Part shown: positions 1 through 8,521 of the stretch, in pieces
How positions within the stretch are numbered: the stretch's first letter is position 1
Layout of the letters: each line of letters opens with the position of its first letter
Assembly: GCA_016839245.1 (NCBI GenBank)
Contig: JAEOUN010000062.1
Location: 1-45,697, forward strand
DNA from: Candidatus Thorarchaeota archaeon
GTDB lineage: Archaea; Asgardarchaeota; Thorarchaeia; Thorarchaeales; Thorarchaeaceae
DNA length: 45,697 nucleotides
Direction: 5' to 3'
Program-made: the position numbers and the translations under genes
The notes under the pieces: generated by a model
The model's input: the letters and a program-made list of their open reading frames with translations, nothing else
Told to the model about the DNA's origin: nothing
Databases searched by the model: none

Positions 1-345
1 CCCTATGAGATTGCACGACTCCTTCAGGACATTGCAGGAGGACTCTTTGTGACATGCCCTAGTGCAAAGGAACTGAGTGACCCAGACAGCAAGAGAATCA
101 TTGAGAAGTATCTTGTAGGAGCTGAGGGAACTGATACAATTGACAGAATTAAGATGCTGCGGTTGATTGAGAATCTCACACTCGGGAGGGCTGCAGTTGG
201 GTATCTCACAGAATCCATGCACGGCGCAGGGTCTCCGCAAGCACAGAGAATCATGATTAACCGTCTAAGCAATATTGAAGAAAAAGTGAAACTAGCAAAG
301 GCTCTAGCAAGAATTGATGATAATAAAACAGGTCAAATAGATTAA
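1..345 (+). CDS. 4-hydroxybutyryl-CoA dehydratase family protein, C-terminal fragment
   Basis: This is the 3' end of a gene that enters from the left edge; frame 1 is open from base 1 and stops at TAA 343-345, leaving 114 residues. The fragment carries the family's C-terminal signature around MHGAGSPQAQR, and the opening residues (EIARLLQDIAGG) are also typical of 4-hydroxybutyryl-CoA dehydratase/vinylacetyl-CoA isomerase. That [4Fe-4S]-FAD enzyme converts 4-hydroxybutyryl-CoA to crotonyl-CoA. The FAD domain and cluster cysteines lie outside the window, so the exact substrate (4-hydroxybutyryl-CoA or a 4-hydroxyphenylacetate-type substrate) cannot be decided here, although the C-terminal motif favours the CoA enzyme. 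Confidence 0.8.
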   Translation, partial: PYEIARLLQDIAGGLFVTCPSAKELSDPDSKRIIEKYLVGAEGTDTIDRIKMLRLIENLTLGRAAVGYLTESMHGAGSPQAQRIMINRLSNIEEKVKLAKALARIDDNKTGQID

Positions 346-471
346 TCGTCAAATAACTCTGTGGTTTCGTAATGCAAGGCTCACTCCGTTAGGAGCCATG
401 ACTATTACCTTCTCTAAACGCCAGATTTCCTTGTTCTAATTGTCTATAGGTTCCACAAAAGATTCAATTCA

Positions 472-1038
472 ATGTATTGCGTACTCGAACTAGTGGTCAA
501 GGTGAGCGAAGTTCAGAGTAATTCCATTGAAAATGGAGAATTTAAGCATAGTAGGTCTCGAAATCCGCTGTTATTGGGAACGCTCATGGCAATCTTAGCA
601 TTTCTAGCTCCATATACACTAATCATATCAAATCGGGAGTATGGAACTATCTATTCATTCTCAGCGCTCATTTGGCATGGAACTCGAATTTCAACTGGAA
701 TGTTCCGATGGGAGAATTTTTGGGATTTTTTTCTGCCATTTCTTTGTCTACGATTAGTATCTGCTCTTGGAATAGCTAACTATTATCGTGGAAATTCAAC
801 AAGAAAACGAGCTACACTCATCACTCTCATTGGTGACGGAATCTATCTACCAGGCAGTATAGTCGCGTTAATTACTTCTCTACAATTTCCAGACTACTTA
901 GTCATTCCGTTACCAGTTCAGATGATCGTTGGTCTCTTTATCCTCTGGAGATTACCCATACCTGAACCAACAAGACCTTGGGCTGAGCAAAAAGAATCAG
1001 GTTCTTGGTGGAATAGATCCAGCAAAGATATTGGCTAG
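472..1038 (+). CDS. Predicted multi-pass membrane protein, unknown function
   Basis: I do not recognise the family. The 188-residue product has a polar N-terminus of about 40 residues, then hydrophobic stretches near residues 36-53 (beginning LLLGTLMAILAFLAPY), 86-102, 115-137 and 143-158, suggesting about four membrane segments and a charged tail. ATG 472 lacks a clear ribosome-binding site; GTG 502 (giving MSEVQSN...) is an alternative start. The 3' end overlaps another reading frame that remains open past the stop (see the small feature at 1052-1189), so the natural C-terminus may not be what is shown here. It stands alone between a catabolic enzyme and the Sec61-beta/ribosomal block. Confidence 0.6.
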   Translation: MYCVLELVVKVSEVQSNSIENGEFKHSRSRNPLLLGTLMAILAFLAPYTLIISNREYGTIYSFSALIWHGTRISTGMFRWENFWDFFLPFLCLRLVSALGIANYYRGNSTRKRATLITLIGDGIYLPGSIVALITSLQFPDYLVIPLPVQMIVGLFILWRLPIPEPTRPWAEQKESGSWWNRSSKDIG

Positions 1039-1051
1039 GATTGAAGAATAG

Positions 1052-1189
1052 ATGGATTTCCGTGGAGCTGGACTTAAACCAAGTGAGATTATGGAGAAAC
1101 TCTATCACGAATATGGAATAGCTCGTACAACTGAAATGATTAAAGGAATAATTCGTCAAAAGAAAAGAAAGAGGATTAAACACGATTAG
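1052..1189 (+). CDS. Possible 45-residue basic protein or gene remnant
   Basis: The reading frame starts at ATG 1052 and ends at TAG 1187. The product begins MDFRGAGLKPSEIMEKLY and ends in a lysine/arginine-rich tail (RQKKRKRIKHD). The same frame is open upstream from about 962, interrupted only by a TAG at 1049-1051. The upstream part (GIDPAKILARI) resembles the downstream part (GLKPSEIMEKL), as if one small helical repeat protein were split by the stop. It may be a real small DNA- or RNA-binding protein, a remnant, or chance. No convincing ribosome-binding site precedes the ATG. Confidence 0.3.
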   Translation: MDFRGAGLKPSEIMEKLYHEYGIARTTEMIKGIIRQKKRKRIKHD

Positions 1190-1261
1190 GTAAGAAATTC
1201 ATTCTAGCAATATGATTAAAAGGGAACAATATGCGATAGGGTCTGTAAAGGTGTGACTGAG

Positions 1262-1459
1262 ATGCCGAAGACTGCCAAAAAAAGGCGAAAAGGAAAGGGA
1301 TCGGGCCCGATGCCATCAGGCGGAGCCGGACTTATACGTTTCTTCGAAGACGAAACACCTGGCATCAAGGTCGGTCCGATAACAGTTGTGATACTAGCGA
1401 GTATTCTTCTTATTTCAACTGTCGTTGCGCATGTACTCTATCTAGCGATGAACGCATGA
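1262..1459 (+). CDS. secG: Sec61-beta, protein translocase subunit
   Basis: A 65-residue protein with the typical archaeal Sec61-beta layout: a lysine/arginine-rich cytoplasmic N-terminus, the conserved stretch MPSGGAGLIRFFEDETPGIK, and one C-terminal transmembrane helix (about residues 41-62). It is the accessory subunit of the SecYE/Sec61 channel in the cytoplasmic membrane. ATG 1262 is chosen over GTG 1253 because AGGTG at 1249-1253 lies 8 bases before the ATG and overlaps the GTG. It precedes a translation gene cluster, and the SRP RNA of the same secretion route is at 43954. Confidence 0.93.
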   Translation: MPKTAKKRRKGKGSGPMPSGGAGLIRFFEDETPGIKVGPITVVILASILLISTVVAHVLYLAMNA

Positions 1460-1535
1460 ATGAGAGGGACATGCCCCAAGTATTATAAGAGACTCCATGC
1501 CGGGTCGCACAGCCCATGGACTGGTGAGTATTAAG

Positions 1536-1817
1536 ATGAAAGTAAAGAGCGAACTGAACAAATACTGTCCTCGATGTCACAAGTACACAGAACATACAGT
1601 ATCAATTGCAAAGGCGGGCAAGAGGAGAAGTGCGGCACAGGGTGAACGCCGAATGGCTCGCAAGACCAGTGGGTATGGATCATTTCCAAAACCAATCCAG
1701 AAACGATTTGCGAAGACAACAAAGAAGACCGTGTTAAAGCTCAAGTGTAAGGAATGTAACCATGTCATCCAGTCCCAGAGTATGCGGTTGAAGAAAGTCG
1801 AGGTTGAGAGAGTATAG
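1536..1817 (+). CDS. rpl44e: Large ribosomal subunit protein eL42 (L44e)
   Basis: The 93-residue basic product begins [20 protein letters not shown] and has a second zinc-binding pair near its C-terminus (CKECNH), giving the four-cysteine zinc ribbon of L44e near the ribosomal E site. The conserved [15 protein letters not shown] region and its length match the family. An open frame extends upstream to about 1497, but ATG 1536, preceded by GGTGAG at about 1521-1526, restores the family's usual N-terminus. It is followed by S27e with 10 bases between the stop codon and the S27e start, the standard archaeal L44e-S27e-aIF2-alpha-Nop10 order. Confidence 0.95.
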   Translation: MKVKSELNKYCPRCHKYTEHTVSIAKAGKRRSAAQGERRMARKTSGYGSFPKPIQKRFAKTTKKTVLKLKCKECNHVIQSQSMRLKKVEVERV

Positions 1818-1827
1818 GGTGGTAGTC

Positions 1828-2028
1828 ATGACAAAGGACGAGATTGTTCAACAACCAAACTCACGGTTTCTCAAGGTAAAATGCCTTGACTGTGAGAATG
1901 AACAGATAATTTTTGGTAATGCGACGACAGAGGTAAAATGCCTTAAGTGTGAGAAGATACTTGCTAGACCTAGCGGAGGGAAGGCTAAACTCGAGCCTAT
2001 CGCCAGAGAGATAGAAGTCCTTCCGTGA
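1828..2028 (+). CDS. rps27e: Small ribosomal subunit protein eS27 (S27e)
   Basis: A 66-residue zinc-ribbon protein with cysteines 19, 22, 38 and 41 (CLDC and CLKC pairs), typical of archaeal and eukaryotic S27e of the small ribosomal subunit. ATG 1828 is preferred because GGTGG at about 1818-1822 precedes it and the family starts close to this point; the frame itself opens a few codons earlier inside the L44e 3' end. It sits in the ribosomal/translation operon between L44e and aIF2-alpha, with only 12 bases to the next start. Confidence 0.95.
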   Translation: MTKDEIVQQPNSRFLKVKCLDCENEQIIFGNATTEVKCLKCEKILARPSGGKAKLEPIAREIEVLP

Positions 2029-2040
2029 GGCGAGTAAAAT

Positions 2041-2835
2041 ATGGTCCTGAAACGTGCTGAATGGCCAACCCCTGATGACTATGCCATTGCAGTGGCTACT
2101 AAAGTCACAACATATGGTGCCTATGTCATATTACCAGAATATAGTGATAAGGAGGGCTTTATCCATATCTCTGAAGTCAGTAGCACGTGGGTCAGGAATA
2201 TCCGTAATCATATCCACGAGAATCAGCGCGTGGTAGTAAAAATCCTCAAAGTGGATGAGGAAAAGATGCATATCGATTGTTCTCTACGACGTGTATCTAA
2301 TGAGTCCAAGAGAGCAAAGAATAACGAATGGAAACGTGCCCAAAAAGCAGAGAAACTCCTCGAATTGGTAGCAAAAGAGAATGGAATGGCACTTGAAGAG
2401 GTCTACGAGAAAATTGGTTGGCCAATTGAAGATGTGTTCGGAGAGATCTATACCGGTTTGGAAAAAGCTGCTGATGGCGATGCTGATGTCTTTGAGGAAG
2501 TGCAAGCAACCAAGAAACTCAAAAAACAGGTCGCAGACTTAGCAAGGCAGAGGATTGAAATACCATCTGTTGAGATTGATGGTGAGATGACAATTACAGT
2601 TCCCGGAGCAGACGGTGTTGAGGTCATTAAGAAGGCGCTCTCCGAAGGACTTGCAATGGGAAAGGCTCACGAAAAGTCAACAACAGAGATTTACACACTT
2701 GGATCGCCAAGATACAAGTTGAGGATTGTGAGCCCCGACTATAAAGAGGCTGAAGAGATACTCTCAAACGTATATGGTCACATATCGAAACAAATAGAGA
2801 GTAATTCTGGAACTATTGCTTTTGTAAGAAAATAG
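2041..2835 (+). CDS. eif2a: Translation initiation factor aIF2, alpha subunit
   Basis: The 264-residue product is full length. Residues about 11-85 form the S1-type OB fold (VTTYGAYVILPEY, then EGFIHISEVS and IDCSLRRVS), followed by a helical domain (about 90-170) and the C-terminal alpha/beta domain that contacts the gamma subunit. aIF2 carries initiator Met-tRNA to the small ribosomal subunit. The start ATG follows GAGGCG at about 2027-2032. It lies between S27e and Nop10, the conserved archaeal arrangement. The position equivalent to the eukaryotic regulatory serine is in the OB-fold loop, but I do not claim regulation from sequence. Confidence 0.95.
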   Translation: MVLKRAEWPTPDDYAIAVATKVTTYGAYVILPEYSDKEGFIHISEVSSTWVRNIRNHIHENQRVVVKILKVDEEKMHIDCSLRRVSNESKRAKNNEWKRAQKAEKLLELVAKENGMALEEVYEKIGWPIEDVFGEIYTGLEKAADGDADVFEEVQATKKLKKQVADLARQRIEIPSVEIDGEMTITVPGADGVEVIKKALSEGLAMGKAHEKSTTEIYTLGSPRYKLRIVSPDYKEAEEILSNVYGHISKQIESNSGTIAFVRK

Positions 2836-2848
2836 GAGAGGCTGCGTA

Positions 2849-3019
2849 GTGGCGCATCTCTACAAATGTCCCAAATGTGATGAATATACTCTCAGTGAGA
2901 AATATTGCCCAAAATGTGGTAGTCTGGTAACAGACCCAAGACCTCCAAAATATAGCCCACAGGACAAATATGGTGCATATAGAAGAAAGGCAAAACGAAT
3001 TGCTGAGAGAGAGTATTAA
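2849..3019 (+). CDS. nop10: H/ACA ribonucleoprotein protein Nop10
   Basis: A 56-residue protein starting at GTG 2849, with AGGAG at 2834-2838 upstream. It contains the zinc ribbon CPKC...CPKCG (cysteines 7, 10, 20, 23) followed by the conserved proline-rich linker (DPRPPKYSP) and a basic C-terminal helix ending REY. Nop10 binds Cbf5 in the H/ACA complex that makes pseudouridine in rRNA. Its place directly after aIF2-alpha is the usual archaeal order. The PAC2-type proteasome chaperone gene that often follows is absent; a minus-strand STT3 gene comes next. Confidence 0.93.
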   Translation: MAHLYKCPKCDEYTLSEKYCPKCGSLVTDPRPPKYSPQDKYGAYRRKAKRIAEREY

Positions 3020-3086
3020 ATCGTGAGTTGCTGAAAATAAGAAACAAGGCAACTGATTCTAAGACCAGTTGCCAATGCTTTTACTC

Positions 3087-5813
3087 TTAGTACAGATGAA
3101 TTGGTACCCAGAAGGTAGTCCAATCACTGTCAAAGGTTGGATCACCGGTGTTGATGTTATTCCACCATAAGAACTTCATCTGATAGTTCATTCCCTGAAA
3201 CATGCCAACATCCTGACTGTCCTCAGAGTTTAGAGGAATGAGAAATTCAATCACATTGTCGCCAGTTGCAAATTCAGATGAGTCTGTGCCGGTTGAGTCT
3301 TCAGCCCATGTACCATCGTAACGAATATGACCATCGAAATTCTGGCCATTATAGTTCACGATCCTCAAGTCAGAGTCCTGCGCTCGGTTGAGAGGTGAAA
3401 ACTGAACTCCGAAGGCATCCTCGCCCAAGGTGTAGTTATTCATACGTATTCCATAGTACATATGAGTTGAGTTTGATTGAGCATAGACTTTTGCGGTATA
3501 GCCACCTCCGAAAGATATGCTATAGCTACTCATAGCCAGTTCAGTGCTTGTCAATGCACCATCAATAACGCCATCTAGATTATCTGACTGTAGAGATGGA
3601 TACCATGCAGATGTTGTCTTGTTCAAATATTGATAGTACATTGTATAGTCAATCTCATAGATTTTGACAGTACCATAGGACGAGCTGATGAAAGGTTCCT
3701 TGAAGGCACCTCTAAGACTTACAGGCATATGATCAGTCCAGGCAGTATCTCGCCAGAGGTAATAATCAACTGACATGCGAGTATTGGATAGTCCGATTGT
3801 ATTTGCCTCATCCTCGTTGGCTGGTTCTCCATAGACTAAGAGCTTGTAGAGAGTCGAACTATAGAATGCATCAAGGGTGTCATCGTTGGCATCGAGGTAT
3901 GTTGCATCATCGATGTATTCCGATCCGAATTTATCTTCTGCGATACGAACCATCCATGGCCACTTACCATCATCTCCACCAAAATTTGAGTACCTATGTC
4001 CGAAATAGACAAGGACATGGGTTGCATTCCAGAGTTTGAATGTCTTCAAAGATGCTGTATAGTTCAGCGCCATTAAAGCATAACCCATCAGCGCTATTTG
4101 CGTAGAGTTCATCGTAGCATTATCCACTATCGTTTCCGCGCCGCTAGCACCATTTATCCAATATCCATAGTCCCACCAACTAGCAATTATTGATCCTTGC
4201 GGCAAGACGTTTCGAATATATGTCATTGCAACTTGCCAATCAGTAACTTGAATTGTTGATGAGAGAGAAGCCTGAGCAAATTCAGAACCGCTTACCTGTG
4301 TGGAAACATATTGAACACCAAGAATTATGTTGACTGACAATAGCAATCCCACAAAAGCAAAAGCTGTAAGTGCATGCTCCGAAGTTAACGATGTACTCAT
4401 TCTGAATCTCCGACGCTCAAAGACCGAGCGTTGTGTGACCACTTTTGCATATGGTTCTAGAATATTGTATGCAGCTACACCTGCAAGAAGTGCAACTCCT
4501 GGTGCAAGTATCAACGATAGACGAATCATACTTCCTGCAAAATAGACTGATGTCAGACCATAGAGAAAAATAAACCAATCCTCATCACGACCTCTCTTGA
4601 ATAGAAAATACATTCCAAGTGGGAAGAAGAATATCAATACCAGAAGCGTATTGTAGAAACTACTCCAAGGACTTGGAAGATGTTCTGCAACAGATGCTAG
4701 AATTCTTTGGTCCAATCTTGTAAAGGGATTGATTACTGTAAGGAATTTTGATCCAATTTTCAGAATCGGATTGGAGTTGTATGGAGAGATTGTAAGAGAT
4801 GTGCTACTTGTATAAATCAAATAAGAGACCACACCAACAATAGGGGTGATGAGGCCGAAAATGATTGGTTTCAAGTGAGGGCCTAATGCGGAGGCAGTAA
4901 CCTCTCGATAGCCACCAACACGTAACCAAATCTCATACAAGACCAATAGACCACCTACACCAATAGGAGCGAGCATTACAAAGTCTGTAAGATCTCCAAA
5001 ACCAGTACGTGGAGTAAGAGATCCGAGGAAGATTCCCAATGATACTGTTATCAGATAACTTGAGAGTAATCGTCGGCTGTAACGACCCATTATAAGCATG
5101 AGAAAACCATAGAGTGCGAGTAGACCCAGCATGAACTCAGAAGCTCCCCAAGATAGAAGAAGATAGGCCAAGGATATACCTGCTCCAACAGCAGATACAG
5201 TGGATTCACGCTTCAGACTTCTCATAAATAAGAGTGTAGTGAGAACAATGGCAAATACTCCAACACACTCATTATCATAGAATCCTCCAACGGTTCGCTG
5301 GAGAAATGCAGGAATGAACGCAGTAAATAAACCAGTAAACATGCCAACACTATTGTTATACAATTCCTTACCAAGGAAGAAAGCTGCAACGGCTGTAAGA
5401 GCACCCATAAAGGCTGGGAGAGCTAGTGAAACAGTAAGTACACTTACATCTATACCTAGACCATTCAAAAGGAAGTAAAAGAATGCACTTGTGAATGGAA
5501 CGCCGATGTTTGTTGTAGCAGCCATGTCGCGCCCAAAAGGTACCCAAGTTTCGCTATCAAACCATGAAAAGAAAGCCGCATACCCATTATTTGCAATGTA
5601 ATCTGTGACTTTAAGCTGGAACCATGGGTCAAAAGCACGTACGACGGGCTGAGCATCATATAGTGGTATTAGACGCAACACTAGTGCAGCTGTGAAGATT
5701 ATCAATAATCCTAGCACAAGCATTATTGAACCACGTGAAATCTTTGATTTTGGTCTATGGAATACCTGTCTTAGGAATCTTCCACTGGACTTTTTGAACT
5801 TACCAAATGACAT
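3087..5813 (-). CDS. aglB: Oligosaccharyltransferase catalytic subunit STT3/AglB
   Basis: The 908-residue membrane protein transfers lipid-linked glycan to asparagine on secreted proteins at the outer face of the membrane. Catalytic motifs are visible: Asp62 in FDPW, the DNE motif at 180-182, the SVAEH loop motif at 374-378, a conserved Arg near 431, and WWDYGYW at 546-552. Residues about 30-500 hold some 13 hydrophobic segments. After the soluble WWDYG domain, residues about 790-908 form a beta-rich C-terminal domain with a DAFGVQFS...GTW...IPL pattern resembling family 9 carbohydrate-binding or DOMON-like modules. It is a single-gene unit with GGAGAG before the ATG and a TATA-like element near 5867-5878. 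Confidence 0.93.
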   Translation of the reverse strand: MSFGKFKKSSGRFLRQVFHRPKSKISRGSIMLVLGLLIIFTAALVLRLIPLYDAQPVVRAFDPWFQLKVTDYIANNGYAAFFSWFDSETWVPFGRDMAATTNIGVPFTSAFFYFLLNGLGIDVSVLTVSLALPAFMGALTAVAAFFLGKELYNNSVGMFTGLFTAFIPAFLQRTVGGFYDNECVGVFAIVLTTLLFMRSLKRESTVSAVGAGISLAYLLLSWGASEFMLGLLALYGFLMLIMGRYSRRLLSSYLITVSLGIFLGSLTPRTGFGDLTDFVMLAPIGVGGLLVLYEIWLRVGGYREVTASALGPHLKPIIFGLITPIVGVVSYLIYTSSTSLTISPYNSNPILKIGSKFLTVINPFTRLDQRILASVAEHLPSPWSSFYNTLLVLIFFFPLGMYFLFKRGRDEDWFIFLYGLTSVYFAGSMIRLSLILAPGVALLAGVAAYNILEPYAKVVTQRSVFERRRFRMSTSLTSEHALTAFAFVGLLLSVNIILGVQYVSTQVSGSEFAQASLSSTIQVTDWQVAMTYIRNVLPQGSIIASWWDYGYWINGASGAETIVDNATMNSTQIALMGYALMALNYTASLKTFKLWNATHVLVYFGHRYSNFGGDDGKWPWMVRIAEDKFGSEYIDDATYLDANDDTLDAFYSSTLYKLLVYGEPANEDEANTIGLSNTRMSVDYYLWRDTAWTDHMPVSLRGAFKEPFISSSYGTVKIYEIDYTMYYQYLNKTTSAWYPSLQSDNLDGVIDGALTSTELAMSSYSISFGGGYTAKVYAQSNSTHMYYGIRMNNYTLGEDAFGVQFSPLNRAQDSDLRIVNYNGQNFDGHIRYDGTWAEDSTGTDSSEFATGDNVIEFLIPLNSEDSQDVGMFQGMNYQMKFLWWNNINTGDPTFDSDWTTFWVPIHLY

Positions 5814-5980
5814 GTGGAGTGCTCTCTCCGTGTTTTCTCGAACTATCAGCAGCGATTTTATGATGCGCTAAAAAGGTTGCTGTTAATTATAAAGTCGTCC
5901 TAATAGGAATTGGAAGAAAGAGAAACAAAAGATCATGGGGGGATTAGAATTACCCCGCCATGTCCTTTTCTTAATTTACT

Positions 5981-6376
5981 CTACAATGACTCGATAAAGG
6001 ACCTGTAAGCCTTTGCATCCATCAGTGATGCAAGATCTGAGTCAAGATTTGATGGCTTGACTTTGAACATCCATCCTTTACCATAACAATCTTCGTTGAC
6101 AATCTCAGGTGCATCTTCTAATTCTTCATTCACTTCGACTATCTCTCCACCGATAGGTGAGAAGACATCTGAAGATGCTTTCATCGACTCTACTAGTCCA
6201 CACTCATCTCCAGACTTGACAGTTGTACCAACCTCAGAGACCTCAACAAAAGTAATCTCGTGCAATGAATTCTGAGCATAGTCAGTTATTCCAATGACTG
6301 CCAAGTCATCTTCAATTCTAACGTACTCGTGCTCAGAGCTATAATATAATCCATCTTTGACTTCGGTGCCACCCAT
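5981..6376 (-). CDS. gcvH: Glycine cleavage system H protein
   Basis: A 131-residue lipoyl carrier. Lys66 in ESMKASSD is the lipoyl-lysine; the N-terminal SSEHEYVRIE and C-terminal GKGWMFKVKP are standard GcvH signatures. It shuttles the aminomethyl group between glycine decarboxylase (P), GcvT and the L protein. ATG 6376 is chosen because GGTGG lies about 5 bases upstream; a GTG at about 6385 preceded by GGAGG is a possible alternative. It lies 54 bases downstream of gcvT on the same strand, so the two probably form an operon. P and L proteins are not in the window. Confidence 0.95.
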   Translation of the reverse strand: MGGTEVKDGLYYSSEHEYVRIEDDLAVIGITDYAQNSLHEITFVEVSEVGTTVKSGDECGLVESMKASSDVFSPIGGEIVEVNEELEDAPEIVNEDCYGKGWMFKVKPSNLDSDLASLMDAKAYRSFIESL

Positions 6377-6430
6377 TTTAGCCACCAACATCCTCCGTCT
6401 TGCTGTACTCGGTTTAAATGAGTTTGGATA

Positions 6431-7576
6431 TTACCCAGAACGCGTAGCACCATATTTTTCGGAATCGTAGAAAGGCCAATCAACAACGCGAGCTCTACGA
6501 TTTCGGCCTTTGATATCGATATCAATGATATCACCCACTACGACGCTATTAGGTGGAACATAACCTAGACCTATGCCAATTCCTAGTATTGGTGATAATC
6601 CACCGCTAGTAGTTTCACCGATGACCTTACCTTGGAAGAGAATTGGGTATTGTTCTCTTGGAATGCCTCTATCCACCATGACAAGACCAATACGTGTCTT
6701 TGACACACCCTCTTCCTTATGGCGTTTGACCGTATCATATCCGATATAGTGAGGGTCAACTTTGAACTTGACTGCATAGGGGATTCGTGCTTCAATAGGC
6801 GAGGTATTCTCATCAAGTTCATGACCATAGAGAACAAGACCTGCCTCTAGACGGGTGGAATCCCGTGCGCCAAGACCACATGGTTTGACTCCAAATTCAG
6901 CACCTTCCTTGAGGAGTTTCTCCCAGAAACCTATTGCATGTTTCTTTCCCTCTTGAGTGAAAGGGCAGCCCAAAACCATGACCTCTGCACCATCTTCGCC
7001 AGTATAACCGGTTCTAGCTACATAACAGTCATACCCTGCGATGCTGATACGATGACACGTGAATCGGTCAAATTCAGTCATATCCTTTCCAGCCATCTTT
7101 AATAGTAATTGGAGTGCTTTTGGCCCCTGTACAGCAATCATGGCAATTTCTTTGGATCTATCGATGATTTTGACGTCAAATTTGCCTGATTGCTCCATGA
7201 GGTGTTTGGAGATTTTGGGACCGTTTGCCGCATTGGTGACCCAGATGAATTCATCCTCCCCGATTCGATAGAGCATCAAATCATCATGGATGCCACCATG
7301 CCCATTAAGACATGTGGAATAATGGCCACCATTAATTGATAGTTTACTCACGTTGTTTGTTGTGACCGTCTGAAGAAACTCTATAGCTTGATTTCCTTTA
7401 ATGAAAAATCGAAACATGTGTGAGGTGTCGAATAAGCCTACTGCCTCTCTCACAGCCATATGTTCTTCGCGTATGTCAGTGTACCTGACTGGCATCTCCC
7501 AACCTGCAAAGGGGATGACATCGCCATGTTCTTTATGCCAATCATAGAGCTGAGTTCTTTCAAGCTTGTCATTCAT
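6431..7576 (-). CDS. gcvT: Glycine cleavage system T protein (aminomethyltransferase)
   Basis: The full-length 381-residue product contains the family hallmarks: FAGWEMPVRY near the N-terminus, FDTSHM at about 49-54, RTGYTGEDG near residue 186, and the GLGARDSTRLEAG segment. It takes the aminomethyl group from lipoyl-GcvH, releases ammonia and passes methylene to a tetrahydropterin. The start ATG follows GGTGAT at a normal distance. It is the first gene of a gcvT-gcvH unit and stands head-to-head with the pterin-biosynthesis pair at 7661-9235, which fits its need for a reduced pterin cofactor. Confidence 0.95.
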   Translation of the reverse strand: MNDKLERTQLYDWHKEHGDVIPFAGWEMPVRYTDIREEHMAVREAVGLFDTSHMFRFFIKGNQAIEFLQTVTTNNVSKLSINGGHYSTCLNGHGGIHDDLMLYRIGEDEFIWVTNAANGPKISKHLMEQSGKFDVKIIDRSKEIAMIAVQGPKALQLLLKMAGKDMTEFDRFTCHRISIAGYDCYVARTGYTGEDGAEVMVLGCPFTQEGKKHAIGFWEKLLKEGAEFGVKPCGLGARDSTRLEAGLVLYGHELDENTSPIEARIPYAVKFKVDPHYIGYDTVKRHKEEGVSKTRIGLVMVDRGIPREQYPILFQGKVIGETTSGGLSPILGIGIGLGYVPPNSVVVGDIIDIDIKGRNRRARVVDWPFYDSEKYGATRSG

Positions 7577-7660
7577 AGAGAATCACCATCTTGAGCTGGT
7601 TAGAATCAAAATCGGCTACATTTTATGTCCTTCTATCTAGTCTAGTATAGAGGTAATCAT

Positions 7661-8494
7661 GTGAAGAAGTATCATGTTGATATCGGTAAACTTCGAGTTG
7701 GAGAAGGTTATCCGGTCAGGTTGATGGGGGTAGTCAATCTCTCTTCAGAATCGTTCTATAAAAAATCAGTTGCAACGAAACAAGAAGACATCCAGAATAT
7801 GATACAGAGATTGGAAGAAGATGGAGCGGATATTATTGATGTTGGGGGAGCATCAACAGCACCGAAAAATGTGTATGGTACTCCAGATATCTCAGAGGAT
7901 GAAGAGTTAAACCGTGTAAAAACAGCAATGAAAATAATTCTAGAATGCACAGAACTCCCCATTTCTGTTGATACAACATCTTCACGTATTGCAAAGATGG
8001 CTCTGGACATGGGAGCGCACATTATCAATGATGTGTCTGGCCTAAAGGGCGATTTAGAGATGGCAAAAGTGATAGCAGTCTTCGAAGTGCCAGTAATTCT
8101 AATGGCAAATTGTGGGAGTCCCTGCGAGAAATTACAAGATTCTCTCACTGCAGTAGAAAGGAGTATTAGAGTTGCCTCGGACTCAGGAATACATCGTGAT
8201 AAGATAATAGTGGACCCTGGTCTGGGCTTTGGAAAACCTAGTGAGGTAGATTATACGATACTTAGAGAACTTGGTCAATTTGCCAATTTTAATCAACCTC
8301 TATTAGTAGGAATCTCAAGAAAAGCATTCATAGGTGCACTATTAAAACAGAAAGATCCTGCAGAGAGACTGATTGGCTCTCTTGCCGCGGCCGCTATCGC
8401 GGTATACAAGGGAGCTAATATGCTTCGGACACATGACATCAAGGAAACGAAACAAGCAGTGAGAGTTGCAGAAGCTATCAAGAGTGATCTATAG
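7661..8494 (+). CDS. folP: Dihydropteroate synthase family protein
   Basis: A 277-residue TIM-barrel enzyme with the pterin-binding family motifs: LMGVVNLSSESF, DVGGASTAP (normally GGESTRP), SVDTTS, INDVSG, DPGLGFGK and LVGISRKAFIG. The family condenses hydroxymethyl-dihydropterin diphosphate with p-aminobenzoate or a related arylamine; whether the product enters folate or methanopterin synthesis cannot be told here. GTG 7661 is the start, with GAGGT at about 7651-7655. It is followed 27 bases later by MptE, which makes the diphosphate substrate, so the two genes catalyse successive steps. Confidence 0.88.
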   Translation: MKKYHVDIGKLRVGEGYPVRLMGVVNLSSESFYKKSVATKQEDIQNMIQRLEEDGADIIDVGGASTAPKNVYGTPDISEDEELNRVKTAMKIILECTELPISVDTTSSRIAKMALDMGAHIINDVSGLKGDLEMAKVIAVFEVPVILMANCGSPCEKLQDSLTAVERSIRVASDSGIHRDKIIVDPGLGFGKPSEVDYTILRELGQFANFNQPLLVGISRKAFIGALLKQKDPAERLIGSLAAAAIAVYKGANMLRTHDIKETKQAVRVAEAIKSDL

Positions 8495-8521
8495 ACCTGA
8501 ATATGGATGTGACAGACGTTG

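Noticed and set aside
378..397. GGCTC/GAGCC hairpin after the dehydratase gene
   Set aside because: Only 5 bp with a 10-base loop and no T-run; not strong enough to call a terminator.
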